Positions 1 through 8,956 are shown, counted from the stretch's first letter. The stretch: DNA of 64,000 bases from Psychrobacillus mangrovi (GCF_037104765.1 NZ_JBAWSY010000002.1:310001-374000); one strand, 5' to 3'. A program made the numbers and translations. The notes: generated by a model from the sequence alone, not told the origin.

Positions 1-720
1 CGTCGGGTCAATGGAAAGAACTGCAATCTTCTTATCCGGCAATTCATGAAGGAATCGGCGAATCAATTCATCTGTTAATGAACTTTTCCCTGCCCCACCC
101 GTACCCGTAATACCTAGCACTGGTGTACCTTTGGATAAAGCCTTCGCTTGTTCTAGCATTTCTTTTGCTTCAGAATCATTTGTTTGATGTGCTTCCTCCG
201 CTAATGTAATCAAATGAGCTAGTACTTCAGGATTCTCCGTAGACACTTGGGAAATCTCGTCTTTTGCTCCTGAAGCTTTCGTTGGAACATCACATTCCAA
301 CAGCATTTGATTGATCATACCTTGAAGACCTAGTTTACGGCCATCCTCTGGAGAGAAAATACCCGAAATACCGTATTCTTGCAGTTCTTTTATTTCTTTC
401 GGAATGATTACCCCGCCGCCACCGCCAAATATGCGAATATGAGGCGCACCACGTTCAACGAGTAAATCCTTCATATATTTAAAATACTCAACATGTCCTC
501 CTTGATAGGAAGATATGGCAATCCCTTGAACATCCTCTTGAATAGCAGCATTCACCACTTCTTCTACCGAACGGTTATGACCTAAGTGGATTACTTCTGC
601 CCCACTCGCTTGTAAAATACGTCGCATAATATTGATCGACGCATCATGTCCGTCAAATAGGCTTGATGCAGTTACAAAACGCACATGATTTTTTGGACGA
701 TATACTTCTACAGTAGACAT
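1..720 (-). CDS. icmF: Fused isobutyryl-CoA mutase IcmF, N-terminal part (runs off window)
   Basis: The first 240 codons are present; the gene continues past position 1. The start is ATG at 718-720 behind AAAGGGGGAACG. Residues about 15-140 form a B12-binding domain with the DGHDAS...G motif that supplies the lower-ligand histidine. About residue 220 a P-loop (GTGGAGKSS) opens a MeaI-type GTPase domain. A B12 domain followed by a G domain in one chain is the IcmF architecture, which interconverts isobutyryl-CoA and n-butyryl-CoA in the cytosol using adenosylcobalamin and a built-in chaperone GTPase. The mutase body lies outside the window. It is the last visible gene of the acyl-CoA oxidation cluster, but 698 bp of repeats separate it from the TetR gene, so cotranscription is uncertain. 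Confidence 0.9.
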   Translation of the reverse strand, partial: MSTVEVYRPKNHVRFVTASSLFDGHDASINIMRRILQASGAEVIHLGHNRSVEEVVNAAIQEDVQGIAISSYQGGHVEYFKYMKDLLVERGAPHIRIFGGGGGVIIPKEIKELQEYGISGIFSPEDGRKLGLQGMINQMLLECDVPTKASGAKDEISQVSTENPEVLAHLITLAEEAHQTNDSEAKEMLEQAKALSKGTPVLGITGTGGAGKSSLTDELIRRFLHELPDKKIAVLSIDPT

Positions 721-893
721 GTCGTTCCCCCTTTGTTTGAATTAATCTTAATGTCCAGACTCCAGCGCAAAGCTGTCGCAGAAGGACCTTTCCCAACCCC
801 GTTTGGAAGGCACTGAAAAACTCCTCCATGAGATTTCATAACAGTATTTGAACGACAAATTGTTCAGATACTCGATTTTTTATTTTAGACCCA

Positions 894-1018
894 TTAATTT
901 CCGTTCCAGGCGGACGCTTTCGCCGGCATGGCTTCAGCCGCTTCCCTCGCTACGCTCAGTCCAGGGTCTTCAGCTCATGCTATTCCGGCAGGAGTCGCCG
1001 CCCTCCACTCCAATTAAC
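894..1018 (+). repeat. R1 dispersed hairpin repeat, copy A
   Basis: It shares the R1 core (GGCGGACGCTTT..GGC..GGCTTCAGCC ... GGGTCTTCAGCTCATGCTATTCC ... GGAGTCGCC) with copies at 1107-1283, 21413-21529, 28471-28592 and 37740-37866. It is almost identical to the 37740 copy, which lies in the opposite orientation. The outer arms contain TTAATT/AATTAA. Confidence 0.75.
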
Positions 1019-1106
1019 TGTTATCCGCTTTTCAATTAGAAAACCATAATGCCATTAATAGAGCAGATTTTATTCACATAAATTTTTTCAATTAGTATTT
1101 ATAGAT

Positions 1107-1283
1107 AATCGTTGAAAAAGGCGATACTCCTGCGGGAATAGCGATAGCCGAAGACCCCGCCGTTGAGGGAAGGCAATCTAAGTTCGCCGCATCCTGCGCC
1201 TGCGGCAACAATTGCATGACCAACATCGTGTTGGCCTAGGAGGCTAAGGCAACGCCCGCGGAAAGGGAGCCGTTTCAACGATT
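1107..1283 (-). repeat. R1 dispersed hairpin repeat, long copy E
   Basis: Bounded by the perfect 11-bp inverted repeat AATCGTTGAAA (1107-1117) and TTTCAACGATT (1273-1283). On the minus strand it follows the R1 core, but the centre carries about 70 extra bases with their own short hairpins (GCCAACACGATGTTGG and CCGCAGGCGCAGGATGCGG). Confidence 0.7.
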
Positions 1284-1418
1284 TTCTTATTTATCGGACT
1301 TTTTCAGTGCCCTTTCCCGTTTGCCTGTCGGTGGCCCATACGAAGTGGGTCATACAGTCGTTGCGACACGATGTCGCGAAATTATACTGTATTCCTCTAC
1401 TAGGCGCTTGCGCATTTC

Positions 1419-2045
1419 TTATTTCCCCATCCCATTTAGTACAAATTCTATTTGTAGTTCTGTAAATTGTTCAATTGTAAATTCCTTACGTAATGCCCAT
1501 CTTCTAAATGCCCACATTTGACCTTGTACTACAAGGGTATGTGCATAAAGTTTTGCTTGGGCATCTGTTAATTCCAGTTCCCCAGTTTGTATACAACCTT
1601 TTAGAATTTTATGGAAGATATCCATCATTTCTAATTCTTTTTTTAACACATAATCTAGTGCGCCTTTTGGCAAGGATTTGGATTCTTGATACATGACAAC
1701 GAACTCATCTTGCATGTCATCTATTACCCCATAATAATGGCGGATTGCATTTTTTAGGTCGTCAATCGTACCATTCTCCAACTTTATTTGTGAGAGCTTG
1801 TCATGCACTTCATTGTAAATACTATCGCAGACTAGATAGAGGACATCTTCCTTTGAGCGAATGTATTCATACAAGGTGCCTATACTAAACCCGGCTTCCT
1901 TTGCAATTTCTCTTGTTGTCGCTCGATGAAAGCCTTTTTCCTTGAATAAAGTAACAGCCGCACGAATCATTTGGTGACGTCTTTTTTCGATGAGGTTTTC
2001 ATCTTTTACAGATGTCTTTACTTCATGCTTTTTTTCCATAGGCAT
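1419..2045 (-). CDS. TetR/AcrR family transcriptional regulator
   Basis: 208 residues, the usual TetR length. Residues about 20-70 form the DNA-binding helix-turn-helix (AAVTLFKEKGFHRATTREIAKEAGFSIG type, then TLYEYIRSKEDVL); the rest is the helical ligand-binding and dimer domain. It starts three bases after the stop of the upstream acyl-CoA dehydrogenase, so it is translated with the operon. The position suggests a repressor of this acyl-CoA oxidation cluster that is released by an acyl-CoA ligand. Whether it is the protein that binds the FadR-type palindrome at 8938 cannot be read from the sequence; a genomic FadR elsewhere could do so. An alternative ATG lies two codons downstream. Confidence 0.85.
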   Translation of the reverse strand: MPMEKKHEVKTSVKDENLIEKRRHQMIRAAVTLFKEKGFHRATTREIAKEAGFSIGTLYEYIRSKEDVLYLVCDSIYNEVHDKLSQIKLENGTIDDLKNAIRHYYGVIDDMQDEFVVMYQESKSLPKGALDYVLKKELEMMDIFHKILKGCIQTGELELTDAQAKLYAHTLVVQGQMWAFRRWALRKEFTIEQFTELQIEFVLNGMGK

Positions 2046-2048
2046 CGA

Positions 2049-3188
2049 TTACTTCGTTAGCATACGAGAAATAACAAGGCGTTGAATTTCTTGTGTGCCC
2101 TCGTATATTTGTGTAATTTTTGCATCTCTCATATAGCGTTCAACCGGGTAATCTTTTGTATATCCATATCCACCAAATACTTGCACTGCCTCTGTTGTTA
2201 CTTTCATCGCTGTATCGCCAGCCATCAATTTCGCCATTGCAGACTCTTTTCCGTATGGAAGTCCATTGGATTCTAACCAGGCAGCTTGATACGTAAGCAG
2301 ACGTGATGCTTCTGTTGCAGTTGCCATATCAGCAAGCTTGAATGAGACCCCTTGATTTACAACGATTGGCTTTCCGAATTGAACACGTTCCTTCGCATAA
2401 CCTACTGCAGCATCAAGAGCCCCTTGCGCAATTCCAACTGCTTGCGCAGCAATACCATTACGCCCTCCATCCAATGTTTTCATTGCGATAATGAAGCCTT
2501 CACCTTCTTCACCAAGAAGATTTTCTTTTGGAACGCGGCAATTATCAAAAATAATTTCTGTTGTAGGAGAAGAACGAATTCCTAATTTCTTTTCTTTTTT
2601 CCCTACAGAGAATCCTTCGAAATCTGCCTCTACGATAAATGCACTTGTACCTTTATGCTTGGATGTTGGATCAGTAACCGCGAACACAACATAGATGTCT
2701 GCAATGCCGCCATTTGTAATAAAGATTTTAGAACCATTCAATACATAATGATCGCCATCTAATTTAGCGGTTGTTTTCATACCACCAGCATCTGATCCAG
2801 AGCTTGCTTCAGTTAAACCGTATCCACCAATTTTTGAGCCTTCTGCCATTGGACGAAGATATTTTTGTTTTTGCTCTTCATTGCCATATTTAAAAATCGG
2901 CCAACCAGCAAGGGAAGTGTGTGCAGAAAGGGTTACCCCTGTTGAAGCACAAACACGAGATAACTCTTCTACTGCGATGCAGTATGCAAGATAATCAGAA
3001 CCGATTCCGCCGTATTCTTCTGGCCAAGGTATACCCGTTAAGCCTAGCTCAGCCATCTTATCGAAAATTTCACGATCAAAGCGTTCTTCTTCGTCGCGTT
3101 CTGCTGCAGTAGGTGCTACTTCGTTTTCTGCAAAGTCACGTACCATTTTACGAATCATTTCATGCTCTTCGGATAGTTGAAAATTCAT
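2049..3188 (-). CDS. Acyl-CoA dehydrogenase (first of two)
   Basis: 379 residues, full length for the flavoprotein family that oxidises acyl-CoA to trans-2-enoyl-CoA and passes electrons to ETF. The start is ATG at 3188 (MNFQLSEEHEMIR) behind AAAGGCGGG. An open frame runs further upstream to 3299, but that part is a translation of the 21-bp repeat array and is rejected. FAD/substrate signature GYGLTEASSGSDAGG lies near residue 125, and the catalytic-base region IYEGTQEIQR near the C-terminus. It is clearly paralogous to the 3315-4451 gene. Substrate chain length or branching is unknown; the IcmF linkage suggests short or branched acyl-CoAs. Confidence 0.93.
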   Translation of the reverse strand: MNFQLSEEHEMIRKMVRDFAENEVAPTAAERDEEERFDREIFDKMAELGLTGIPWPEEYGGIGSDYLAYCIAVEELSRVCASTGVTLSAHTSLAGWPIFKYGNEEQKQKYLRPMAEGSKIGGYGLTEASSGSDAGGMKTTAKLDGDHYVLNGSKIFITNGGIADIYVVFAVTDPTSKHKGTSAFIVEADFEGFSVGKKEKKLGIRSSPTTEIIFDNCRVPKENLLGEEGEGFIIAMKTLDGGRNGIAAQAVGIAQGALDAAVGYAKERVQFGKPIVVNQGVSFKLADMATATEASRLLTYQAAWLESNGLPYGKESAMAKLMAGDTAMKVTTEAVQVFGGYGYTKDYPVERYMRDAKITQIYEGTQEIQRLVISRMLTK

Positions 3189-3224
3189 TGTTTTCCCGCC
3201 TTTTTTGATTATTTTAATTTGGTC

Positions 3225-3297
3225 TCGGTTTAATGAAAATTGGTCTTGCGCTTTTGTGTATTTGTCTCGGTTTGACCTCAATTGGTCTCGTTCAGCC
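3225..3297 (-). repeat. 21-bp phased array, word CGAGACCAATTT (intercistronic)
   Basis: On the minus strand three units of exactly 21 bases plus a fourth partial one begin with CGAGACCAATT, CGAGACAAATA, CAAGACCAATT and CGAGACCAAAT. The array lies between two co-oriented acyl-CoA dehydrogenase genes. The period equals seven codons, so the frame stays open through it. Confidence 0.8.
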
Positions 3298-3314
3298 ATT
3301 TTTTAGGAGGTTGG

Positions 3315-4451
3315 TTAATTAATCACATGTTTACTAATTACAATCCTTTGAATTTCACTAGTTCCCTCGTAGATTTCCGTAATTTTTGCGTCACGGAAAT
3401 AACGTTCTACCGGGTAATCTTCTGTATAACCATATCCTCCGAATACTTGGACCGCCTCTATTGATACGTCTACTGCTGTTTTGGAAGCGAATAATTTAGC
3501 CATGGATGCTTCTTTTCCGCAAGGAAGCCCTTGTTCGCGAAGACTCGCTGATTGGTAAACAAGAAGTCTAGCTGCCTCTACCGCTGTCGCCATATCAGCA
3601 AGTTTAAAGCCTACACCTTGGTTTGCAGCGATTGGCTTACCAAATTGCACACGCTCTTTCGCATATCCAACTGCCGCCTCGAGTGCTGCTTCTGCAATGC
3701 CTAAAGCCTGCGTAGCGATTCCGATGCGTCCAGAATTTAAATTTGCCATGGCAATTTTAAATCCTTCGCCTTCTTCACCTAATCTATTTTCTACTGGAAT
3801 TTTCATATCTTCAAAAGTGAGCTCGACTGTTCTTGAGCCATGTAGTCCCATTTTCTCTTCGTCTTTTCCGACAATAAAACCTGGTGTATCCTTTTCTACG
3901 ATGAATGCAGTTATACCTTTTGATCCTTTTGATGGATCTGTTGAAGCAAAAACGATGTTAATATCTGCTTCTCCACCATTAGTAATAAAAACTTTAGAAC
4001 CGTTTAAAACATAGTGATCACCTTTTAACACGGCTTTCGTTTTCAAAGCTCCAGCATCTGATCCTGCAGAGGCTTCCGTTAAGCAAAACGCTCCAAGGTA
4101 TTCACCAGAAGCAAGCTTCGGTACATATTTAGCCTTTTGCTCTTCATTTCCAAAATAAAGTATTGGACTTGTTCCAACGGAAGTATGAACAGAGAGAATT
4201 ACTCCTATAACTGCACTCACTTTTGAAAGCTCGTTAATCGCTATAACGTAGCTTGTAAAGTCCATTTCAGAACCGCCGTATTTTTCAGGAACCGTGATTC
4301 CCATTAAACCAAGCTCACCCATTTTTTTTATAATTTCACGGGGGAACTCCCCTTGCTCCATTCGTTCAATAAAAGGCTCGATTTCCGTTTTTGCGAAGTC
4401 TCGAACCATATTGCGCATCATAAGTTGTTCTTCGGTGAATGTTAATTCCAT
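3315..4451 (-). CDS. Acyl-CoA dehydrogenase (second of two)
   Basis: 378 residues, full length. The start is ATG at 4451 with AAAGGAGCGTGAATC upstream. It carries the family signature AFCLTEASAGSDAGAL near residue 125 and the C-terminal GYGYTEDYPVERYFRDAKITEIYEGT region with the catalytic glutamate. FAD-dependent alpha,beta-oxidation of acyl-CoA in the cytosol. It lies 13 bp behind the hydroxybutyryl-CoA dehydrogenase gene. Two similar dehydrogenases in tandem usually differ in substrate; which does what is not visible. Confidence 0.93.
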   Translation of the reverse strand: MELTFTEEQLMMRNMVRDFAKTEIEPFIERMEQGEFPREIIKKMGELGLMGITVPEKYGGSEMDFTSYVIAINELSKVSAVIGVILSVHTSVGTSPILYFGNEEQKAKYVPKLASGEYLGAFCLTEASAGSDAGALKTKAVLKGDHYVLNGSKVFITNGGEADINIVFASTDPSKGSKGITAFIVEKDTPGFIVGKDEEKMGLHGSRTVELTFEDMKIPVENRLGEEGEGFKIAMANLNSGRIGIATQALGIAEAALEAAVGYAKERVQFGKPIAANQGVGFKLADMATAVEAARLLVYQSASLREQGLPCGKEASMAKLFASKTAVDVSIEAVQVFGGYGYTEDYPVERYFRDAKITEIYEGTSEIQRIVISKHVIN

Positions 4452-4464
4452 GATTCACGCTCCT

Positions 4465-5316
4465 TTATTCGTAAGAGTAGAAGCCACGACCTGATTTCTT
4501 CCCTAACCAGCCAGCTTTGACGTATTTTCTAAGTAGTGGGCATGGTCGATACTTACTATCTCCAAATCCTTCGTGTAAGATTTCCATAATGTATAGGCAT
4601 GTATCAAGGCCAATAAAATCAGCAAGTTGTAGTGGTCCCATCGGATGATTCATTCCCATTTTCATCACATCATCAATCGCCTCTTTTGACGCGACACCTT
4701 CGTAAAGTGTGTATATCGCTTCGTTGATCATTGGCATTAAAATACGGTTGGAAACGAAACCTGGGAAATCGTTTACCTCAACGGGTACTTTGCTTAGTTT
4801 TTTAGTCATTTCTTCTATTGCTGTATACACTTCGTCAGAAGTTGCCAATCCACGAATAATCTCTACAAGCTTCATCACAGGAACTGGATTCATAAAGTGC
4901 ATCCCAATTACTTGCTCAGGGCGATTCGTAACTGCTGCTATTTCTGTAATTGGTAGAGAAGATGTATTTGTAGCAAGAATCGTATGCTTTGGTGTGATTT
5001 CATCTAGTTGTTTAAAAATAGATTGCTTGATTTCCATGTTTTCAACAGCTGCTTCGATTACAATATCCACATCTTTAGCATCTTCAATAGAAAGTGATTT
5101 TGTAATGTTACTTAGTACTGCTTGTTTTTCCTCTTCTTTCATTCGTCCTTTTTCTACATTACGTGACAAGTTTTTCGTAATCGTTTGGATTCCACGATCG
5201 TAAAATTGTTCTTCACGGTCATTAAGCTTTACTTCAAAACCTGCTTGCGCACAAACTTGAGCAATCCCTGAGCCCATCTGTCCTGCTCCAATTACCATTA
5301 CTTTTTGGATTGTCAT
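4465..5316 (-). CDS. 3-hydroxybutyryl-CoA dehydrogenase
   Basis: 283 residues. The N-terminal Rossmann fold begins with VIGAGQMGSGIAQVCAQAGF (GxGxxG, NAD(P)-binding). The MNPVPVMKLVEII segment and the C-terminal GLDTCLYIMEILHEGFGDSKY domain are typical of the MmgB/Hbd family. It oxidises 3-hydroxyacyl-CoA to acetoacetyl-CoA in beta-oxidation, or runs in reverse. The ATG overlaps the thiolase stop by four bases (ATGA), so the two are translationally coupled. Confidence 0.94.
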   Translation of the reverse strand: MTIQKVMVIGAGQMGSGIAQVCAQAGFEVKLNDREEQFYDRGIQTITKNLSRNVEKGRMKEEEKQAVLSNITKSLSIEDAKDVDIVIEAAVENMEIKQSIFKQLDEITPKHTILATNTSSLPITEIAAVTNRPEQVIGMHFMNPVPVMKLVEIIRGLATSDEVYTAIEEMTKKLSKVPVEVNDFPGFVSNRILMPMINEAIYTLYEGVASKEAIDDVMKMGMNHPMGPLQLADFIGLDTCLYIMEILHEGFGDSKYRPCPLLRKYVKAGWLGKKSGRGFYSYE

Positions 5317-6521
5317 GCGTTTTTACCCCCTGTTTTTGGAACTTCAATCATAATTGCGTCGCCTTGCCCACCACCGGAACAAATAGCTGCAATCCCAATC
5401 CCGCCACCTCGGCGTTTTAATTCGTACGCAAGCGTGAGAATAATACGGGCCCCAGATGCTCCAATCGGATGACCGAGTGCCACTGCTCCACCATTCACGT
5501 TTACCTTTTCTTCATCAAGCCCAGCGATTTCACTGCTTACTAGAGCAACCGCTGCAAATGCTTCATTAATTTCAAACAAATCAATTTCTTGAAGGGATTT
5601 CCCTGTTTTATCTAGTAATTTGTTAATGACTATTCCCGGTGTTTGAGGAAAGTTTTCTGGTTCAATTGCTATTTCTGCATGACCAAGTATATATGCAAGT
5701 GGCTCTTTACCAAGTTCTTTCGCTTTTTCTTCATTCGTCAAAACGATTGCACATGCCCCGTCATTTATTCCAGGTGCATTTCCTGCTGTAATCGTTCCTT
5801 CACTACCGAATGCTGGTTTTAATTTAGATAGTGACTCTATCGATGTATCACGTCGAGGTGCTTCGTCCTTATCAACAACGATCGAATCTCCTTTTCGTTG
5901 TGGTATTTCTACTGAAACAATTTCCTCTGCTAAAATGCCGTTATCGATTGCTTTTATAGAAAGATCATGACTTCTGTAAGACCATTCATCTTGCTTTTCT
6001 CGTGATATTTCAAATGATTCTGCTGTAGAGTTTCCGTACGTTCCCATGTGCACATGTTTTGGGTGGAATGAACAAGAAAGTCCGTCGTAAACCATGCCAT
6101 CTACTATCTGGCTATCGCCCATTCGAAGGCCAAATCTACCTTTTGGTAAATAATAAGGAGCATTAGACATGGATTCCATACCACCCGCCACAATGATGGC
6201 TTCATCACCTAAGCGAATTAATTGATCAGCAAGCGTTACACTACGCATTCCAGAAGCACACACTTTGTTAATCGTTTCTGTTTTAACAGACCAAGGTATT
6301 CCCGCTTTTGTTGCCGCTTGTCTTGAAGGAATTTGCCCTTGCCCCGCTTGCAAAACAGACCCCATTATGACTTCATCCACTTGATCTGCCGCTATACCAG
6401 CACGAGTTAGCGCTTCTTTTATTGCTACTCCACCTAAATCAGAAGCTGTTAAACTACTTAGTGCTCCCCCAAACTTTCCAAATGCTGTACGTGCCCCATC
6501 CAAAATAACTGTCTTTGCCAA
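5313..6521 (-). CDS. Acetyl-CoA acetyltransferase (thiolase)
   Basis: I place the start at TTG 6521, five bases behind GAAGGGGTGG; this gives 402 residues and the normal N-terminus AKTVILDGARTAFGKFGG. The longer frame to 6629 would add 36 residues that do not look like thiolase. The active-site cysteine is in INKVCASGMRSV near residue 88, the histidine in GGAVALGHPIGASGARI, and the second cysteine in ICSGGGQGDA. It cleaves acetoacetyl-CoA with CoA. It follows a terminator and a FadR-like half-palindrome, so it may have its own promoter as well as readthrough from fadF. Confidence 0.94.
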   Translation of the reverse strand: MAKTVILDGARTAFGKFGGALSSLTASDLGGVAIKEALTRAGIAADQVDEVIMGSVLQAGQGQIPSRQAATKAGIPWSVKTETINKVCASGMRSVTLADQLIRLGDEAIIVAGGMESMSNAPYYLPKGRFGLRMGDSQIVDGMVYDGLSCSFHPKHVHMGTYGNSTAESFEISREKQDEWSYRSHDLSIKAIDNGILAEEIVSVEIPQRKGDSIVVDKDEAPRRDTSIESLSKLKPAFGSEGTITAGNAPGINDGACAIVLTNEEKAKELGKEPLAYILGHAEIAIEPENFPQTPGIVINKLLDKTGKSLQEIDLFEINEAFAAVALVSSEIAGLDEEKVNVNGGAVALGHPIGASGARIILTLAYELKRRGGGIGIAAICSGGGQGDAIMIEVPKTGGKNA

Positions 6522-6578
6522 AATAGCCACCCCTTCATTTTTTTTGAAATCGCTTTCAAATACTTTAAAATAAAAAAT

Positions 6579-6596
6579 TGACTGAACGCTCGCTCG
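6579..6596 (-). promoter_or_regulatory. Degenerate FadR-type operator upstream of thiolase
   Basis: TGACTGAACGCTCGCTCG matches the B. subtilis FadR consensus TGAATGAMTANTCATTCA at about 12 of 18 positions. It lies about 60 bp before the TTG start of the thiolase gene. A clean -35/-10 pair is not obvious. Confidence 0.4.
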
Positions 6597-6610
6597 ACTT
6601 CTTTTGTTAG

Positions 6611-6640
6611 AAAAAGGGAGTGCTTCCACTCCCTCTACTT
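6611..6640 (-). terminator. Rho-independent terminator after fadF
   Basis: On the minus strand, stem GGGAGTG-GAAG-CACTCCC (6616-6633) is followed by TTTTT. It lies between fadF and thiolase, so it should partly uncouple the two. Confidence 0.75.
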
Positions 6641-6693
6641 ATTAACTCTAGTTTACGAAACTATAAAACTATTTGCAATATTTAAATGTCTAA

Positions 6694-8847
6694 TTATTGA
6701 ACAGTAGGTGCAACTTCATCGTCTTCTTCTGTTCCAATTACTTTTCCGAAAATAGACTTTTCAAGAAGCTCCGCAATATCGTATGTTCCAACTGTTTCTT
6801 CTACTTCCTTCGCTTTCGTTCCATCAGAAAGCATCGTCAAGCAGTAAGGACATCCAGAAGAAATGATTGTTGGATTTACTTCTAAAGCCTGTTCTGTTCG
6901 AGCAACGTTGACTCTGTTTCCAACATGCTCTTCCATCCACATTAATCCGCCACCTGCTCCACAGCACATTCCTTTTTCACGGTTACGATCCATCTCAACT
7001 AATTTCACACCAGGAATAGCTTTTAACACTTCACGAGGTGCGTCATACACATCATTGTATCTACCTAGATAACAAGAGTCGTGGAATGTAATTGTTTCTT
7101 CTACTGCGTATTGTGGTTTCAAGCGACCAGCTTGAACTAAATCATATAGCATTTCTGTGTGGTGAAGAACTTCTCCACTCCATCCAAAATCACTATATTC
7201 ATTTTTAAAGATATTATATGCATGCGGGTCAATTGTTACTATTTTAGTTACCCCAGCTTTTTCAAATTCAGAAATATTATTTGTAGCTAACTCTTGGAAT
7301 AAAAACTCGTTTCCTAAGCGGCGTGGTGTATCTCCAGAGTTCTTCTCTTTATTACCAAGAATTGCAAATTTCACTCCAGCCTCGTTCATCAAATGCGCAA
7401 ACGATAAAGCTATCTTTTGTGAACGGTTATCGAAGGATCCCATTGAGCCAACCCAGAATAAGTAATCAAATTCTTCTCCAGCTTTCGATACTTCTTTCAC
7501 TGTTGGTATATGAATATCTGGACGTGCATCTCTCCAGTTTTCTTTTTCTTTACGGTTTAACCCCCATGGATTTCCTTGACGCTCGATATTTGTCATCGCA
7601 CGTTGTGCATCAGGATCCATTTTACCTTCCGTCATTACTAGGTAACGGCGAAGGTCGATAATTTTATCTACATGCTCATTCATTACTGGACATTGATCTT
7701 CACAGTTACGGCAAGTTGTACATGCCCAAATTTCTTCTTCTGTAATAACGTCACCAATAAGGGATGGGCTATAAATATCTTCGATTACTGCGCCTTCTGC
7801 ACCAGCAGCCATCGCAAGTTGATTACCTTTTGTTCCTTGGAACGCAAGTGCAGGCACCCAAGGTTTTTTCTTCGTTTCTACTGCTCCAGTTAATGTTAAA
7901 TGATCACGAAGCTTTACGATCAAGTCCATTGGGGAAAGCATTTTACCTGTTCCCGTAGCAGGACACATATTTGTACAACGTCCGCATTCTACACATGCAT
8001 AGAAATCAATCATCTGTGCTTGCGTAAAATCTTGAATGCGACCTACTCCGAATGAAGGCATTTCCTCTTCATTTGTTTCTTCGTCTTCTTCCTCTTCAAA
8101 ATTGATCGGACGTAACTTTCCAACATTGTCTAATCGGTGGAAGTATACATTTGCCGGACCAGTAATCAAGTGGAAATGCTTTGATTGCGGTACATACACT
8201 AAGAATGTTAGTAGGAATAAAAGATGTACCCACCACATTGCATAGAATACTACTGCTGCTGCTGTCGGTGGAACAAGTCCAAAAATGGTTGCAATAGATG
8301 ACGCAATCGGCTCTGACCATGTAGCTTCATGACCATGCCAAATCATCCCCATACCATTACCAACTAAAACAGAAACCATTAAACCACCGATGAAAATAAG
8401 AACTAGTCCATTTTTCCAACCGCGTTTTAAACGAACTAATTTTTCAATATAGCGTCTGTAGAATGCCCACACGACAGCTATTAAAATAACAAATGTCACG
8501 ATCTCTTGGAAGAATGTAAACGCTGGATACAAAGGACCTAATGGTAAATGTGAATCTGGCGCTAACCCTTTCCAAATAAAATCAATTGCTCCAAACTGAA
8601 CAAGCAAAAAACCATAAAAGAACATGACGTGGATCGCTCCACTTTTCTTATCCTTTAAAAGCTTCTTTTGTCCAAACACATACACCCAAATTTTGCGTAG
8701 TCTTTCCTTCACATTGTCTTCAAATTCGACTTTTTTCCCCAGTTTGATATATGCATACCTTGTTTTAAGTAGATATACGAATAAACCGATTGCATACAAA
8801 GTGACTGCGATGAACAGTAACCAGTTTGCGATTAATAATGGACTCAT
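6694..8847 (-). CDS. fadF: FadF-type membrane (Fe-S) oxidoreductase
   Basis: 717 residues. The N-terminal 220 residues hold about five or six hydrophobic segments of the nitrate-reductase-gamma-like type. Two 4Fe-4S motifs follow (cysteines about 285/288/291/295 and 376/379/382/386). The C-terminal half has the two cysteine-rich CCG repeats (SCYLGRYND, CCGAGGG, SGCPYCLTM). This is the architecture of B. subtilis FadF/YwjF, thought to pass electrons from acyl-CoA dehydrogenases (via ETF) to the quinone pool. It heads the operon with the beta-oxidation enzymes. The start is ATG 8847 behind AGAGGGGGAG. Confidence 0.9.
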   Translation of the reverse strand: MSPLLIANWLLFIAVTLYAIGLFVYLLKTRYAYIKLGKKVEFEDNVKERLRKIWVYVFGQKKLLKDKKSGAIHVMFFYGFLLVQFGAIDFIWKGLAPDSHLPLGPLYPAFTFFQEIVTFVILIAVVWAFYRRYIEKLVRLKRGWKNGLVLIFIGGLMVSVLVGNGMGMIWHGHEATWSEPIASSIATIFGLVPPTAAAVVFYAMWWVHLLFLLTFLVYVPQSKHFHLITGPANVYFHRLDNVGKLRPINFEEEEDEETNEEEMPSFGVGRIQDFTQAQMIDFYACVECGRCTNMCPATGTGKMLSPMDLIVKLRDHLTLTGAVETKKKPWVPALAFQGTKGNQLAMAAGAEGAVIEDIYSPSLIGDVITEEEIWACTTCRNCEDQCPVMNEHVDKIIDLRRYLVMTEGKMDPDAQRAMTNIERQGNPWGLNRKEKENWRDARPDIHIPTVKEVSKAGEEFDYLFWVGSMGSFDNRSQKIALSFAHLMNEAGVKFAILGNKEKNSGDTPRRLGNEFLFQELATNNISEFEKAGVTKIVTIDPHAYNIFKNEYSDFGWSGEVLHHTEMLYDLVQAGRLKPQYAVEETITFHDSCYLGRYNDVYDAPREVLKAIPGVKLVEMDRNREKGMCCGAGGGLMWMEEHVGNRVNVARTEQALEVNPTIISSGCPYCLTMLSDGTKAKEVEETVGTYDIAELLEKSIFGKVIGTEEDDEVAPTVQ

Positions 8848-8927
8848 CTTATTCTCCCCCTCTAAGATGTAAAATGATATTATGGTTAGAATACATTAGG
8901 TTAATAGATTTATAAAGAATTAATTTA

Positions 8928-8956
8928 ATATTAAAACTGAATGAGCATTCAGTCAA
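8928..8956 (-). promoter_or_regulatory. fadF promoter with FadR-type operator in the spacer
   Basis: On the minus strand, -35 TTGACT (8951-8956) and -10 TAATAT (8928-8933) are separated by 17 bases. The palindrome TGAATGAGCATTCAGTCA (8938-8955, plus-strand reading) fills the spacer and fits the FadR consensus TGAATGAMTANTCATTCA very well. Binding there would block RNA polymerase directly; acyl-CoA release of the repressor is known for this family. Confidence 0.8.

Larger units (their letters stand above)
721..1418. other. Gene-free 698 bp filled by dispersed GC-rich repeats
   Basis: No convincing coding frame. It holds two R1-type hairpin repeats (894-1018 and 1107-1283). An inverted pair (GGCACTGAAAAA-CTCC near 807-825 and its reverse complement near 1298-1316) brackets about 500 bp that include both. 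Positions 1321-1418 hold several short GC-rich hairpins, for example TTGCGACA-CGA-TGTCGCGA, with no T-run, so I do not call a terminator there. It may be a nested non-autonomous element; that is inference. Confidence 0.5.

Noticed and set aside
848..1039. Small protein in the gap after icmF
   Set aside because: It lies over an R1 repeat copy; similar frames appear in every copy without ribosome sites.
3189..3299. N-terminal extension of the acyl-CoA dehydrogenase
   Set aside because: It is the translation of a 21-bp repeat array; the ATG at 3188 has a ribosome site and gives the normal family start.
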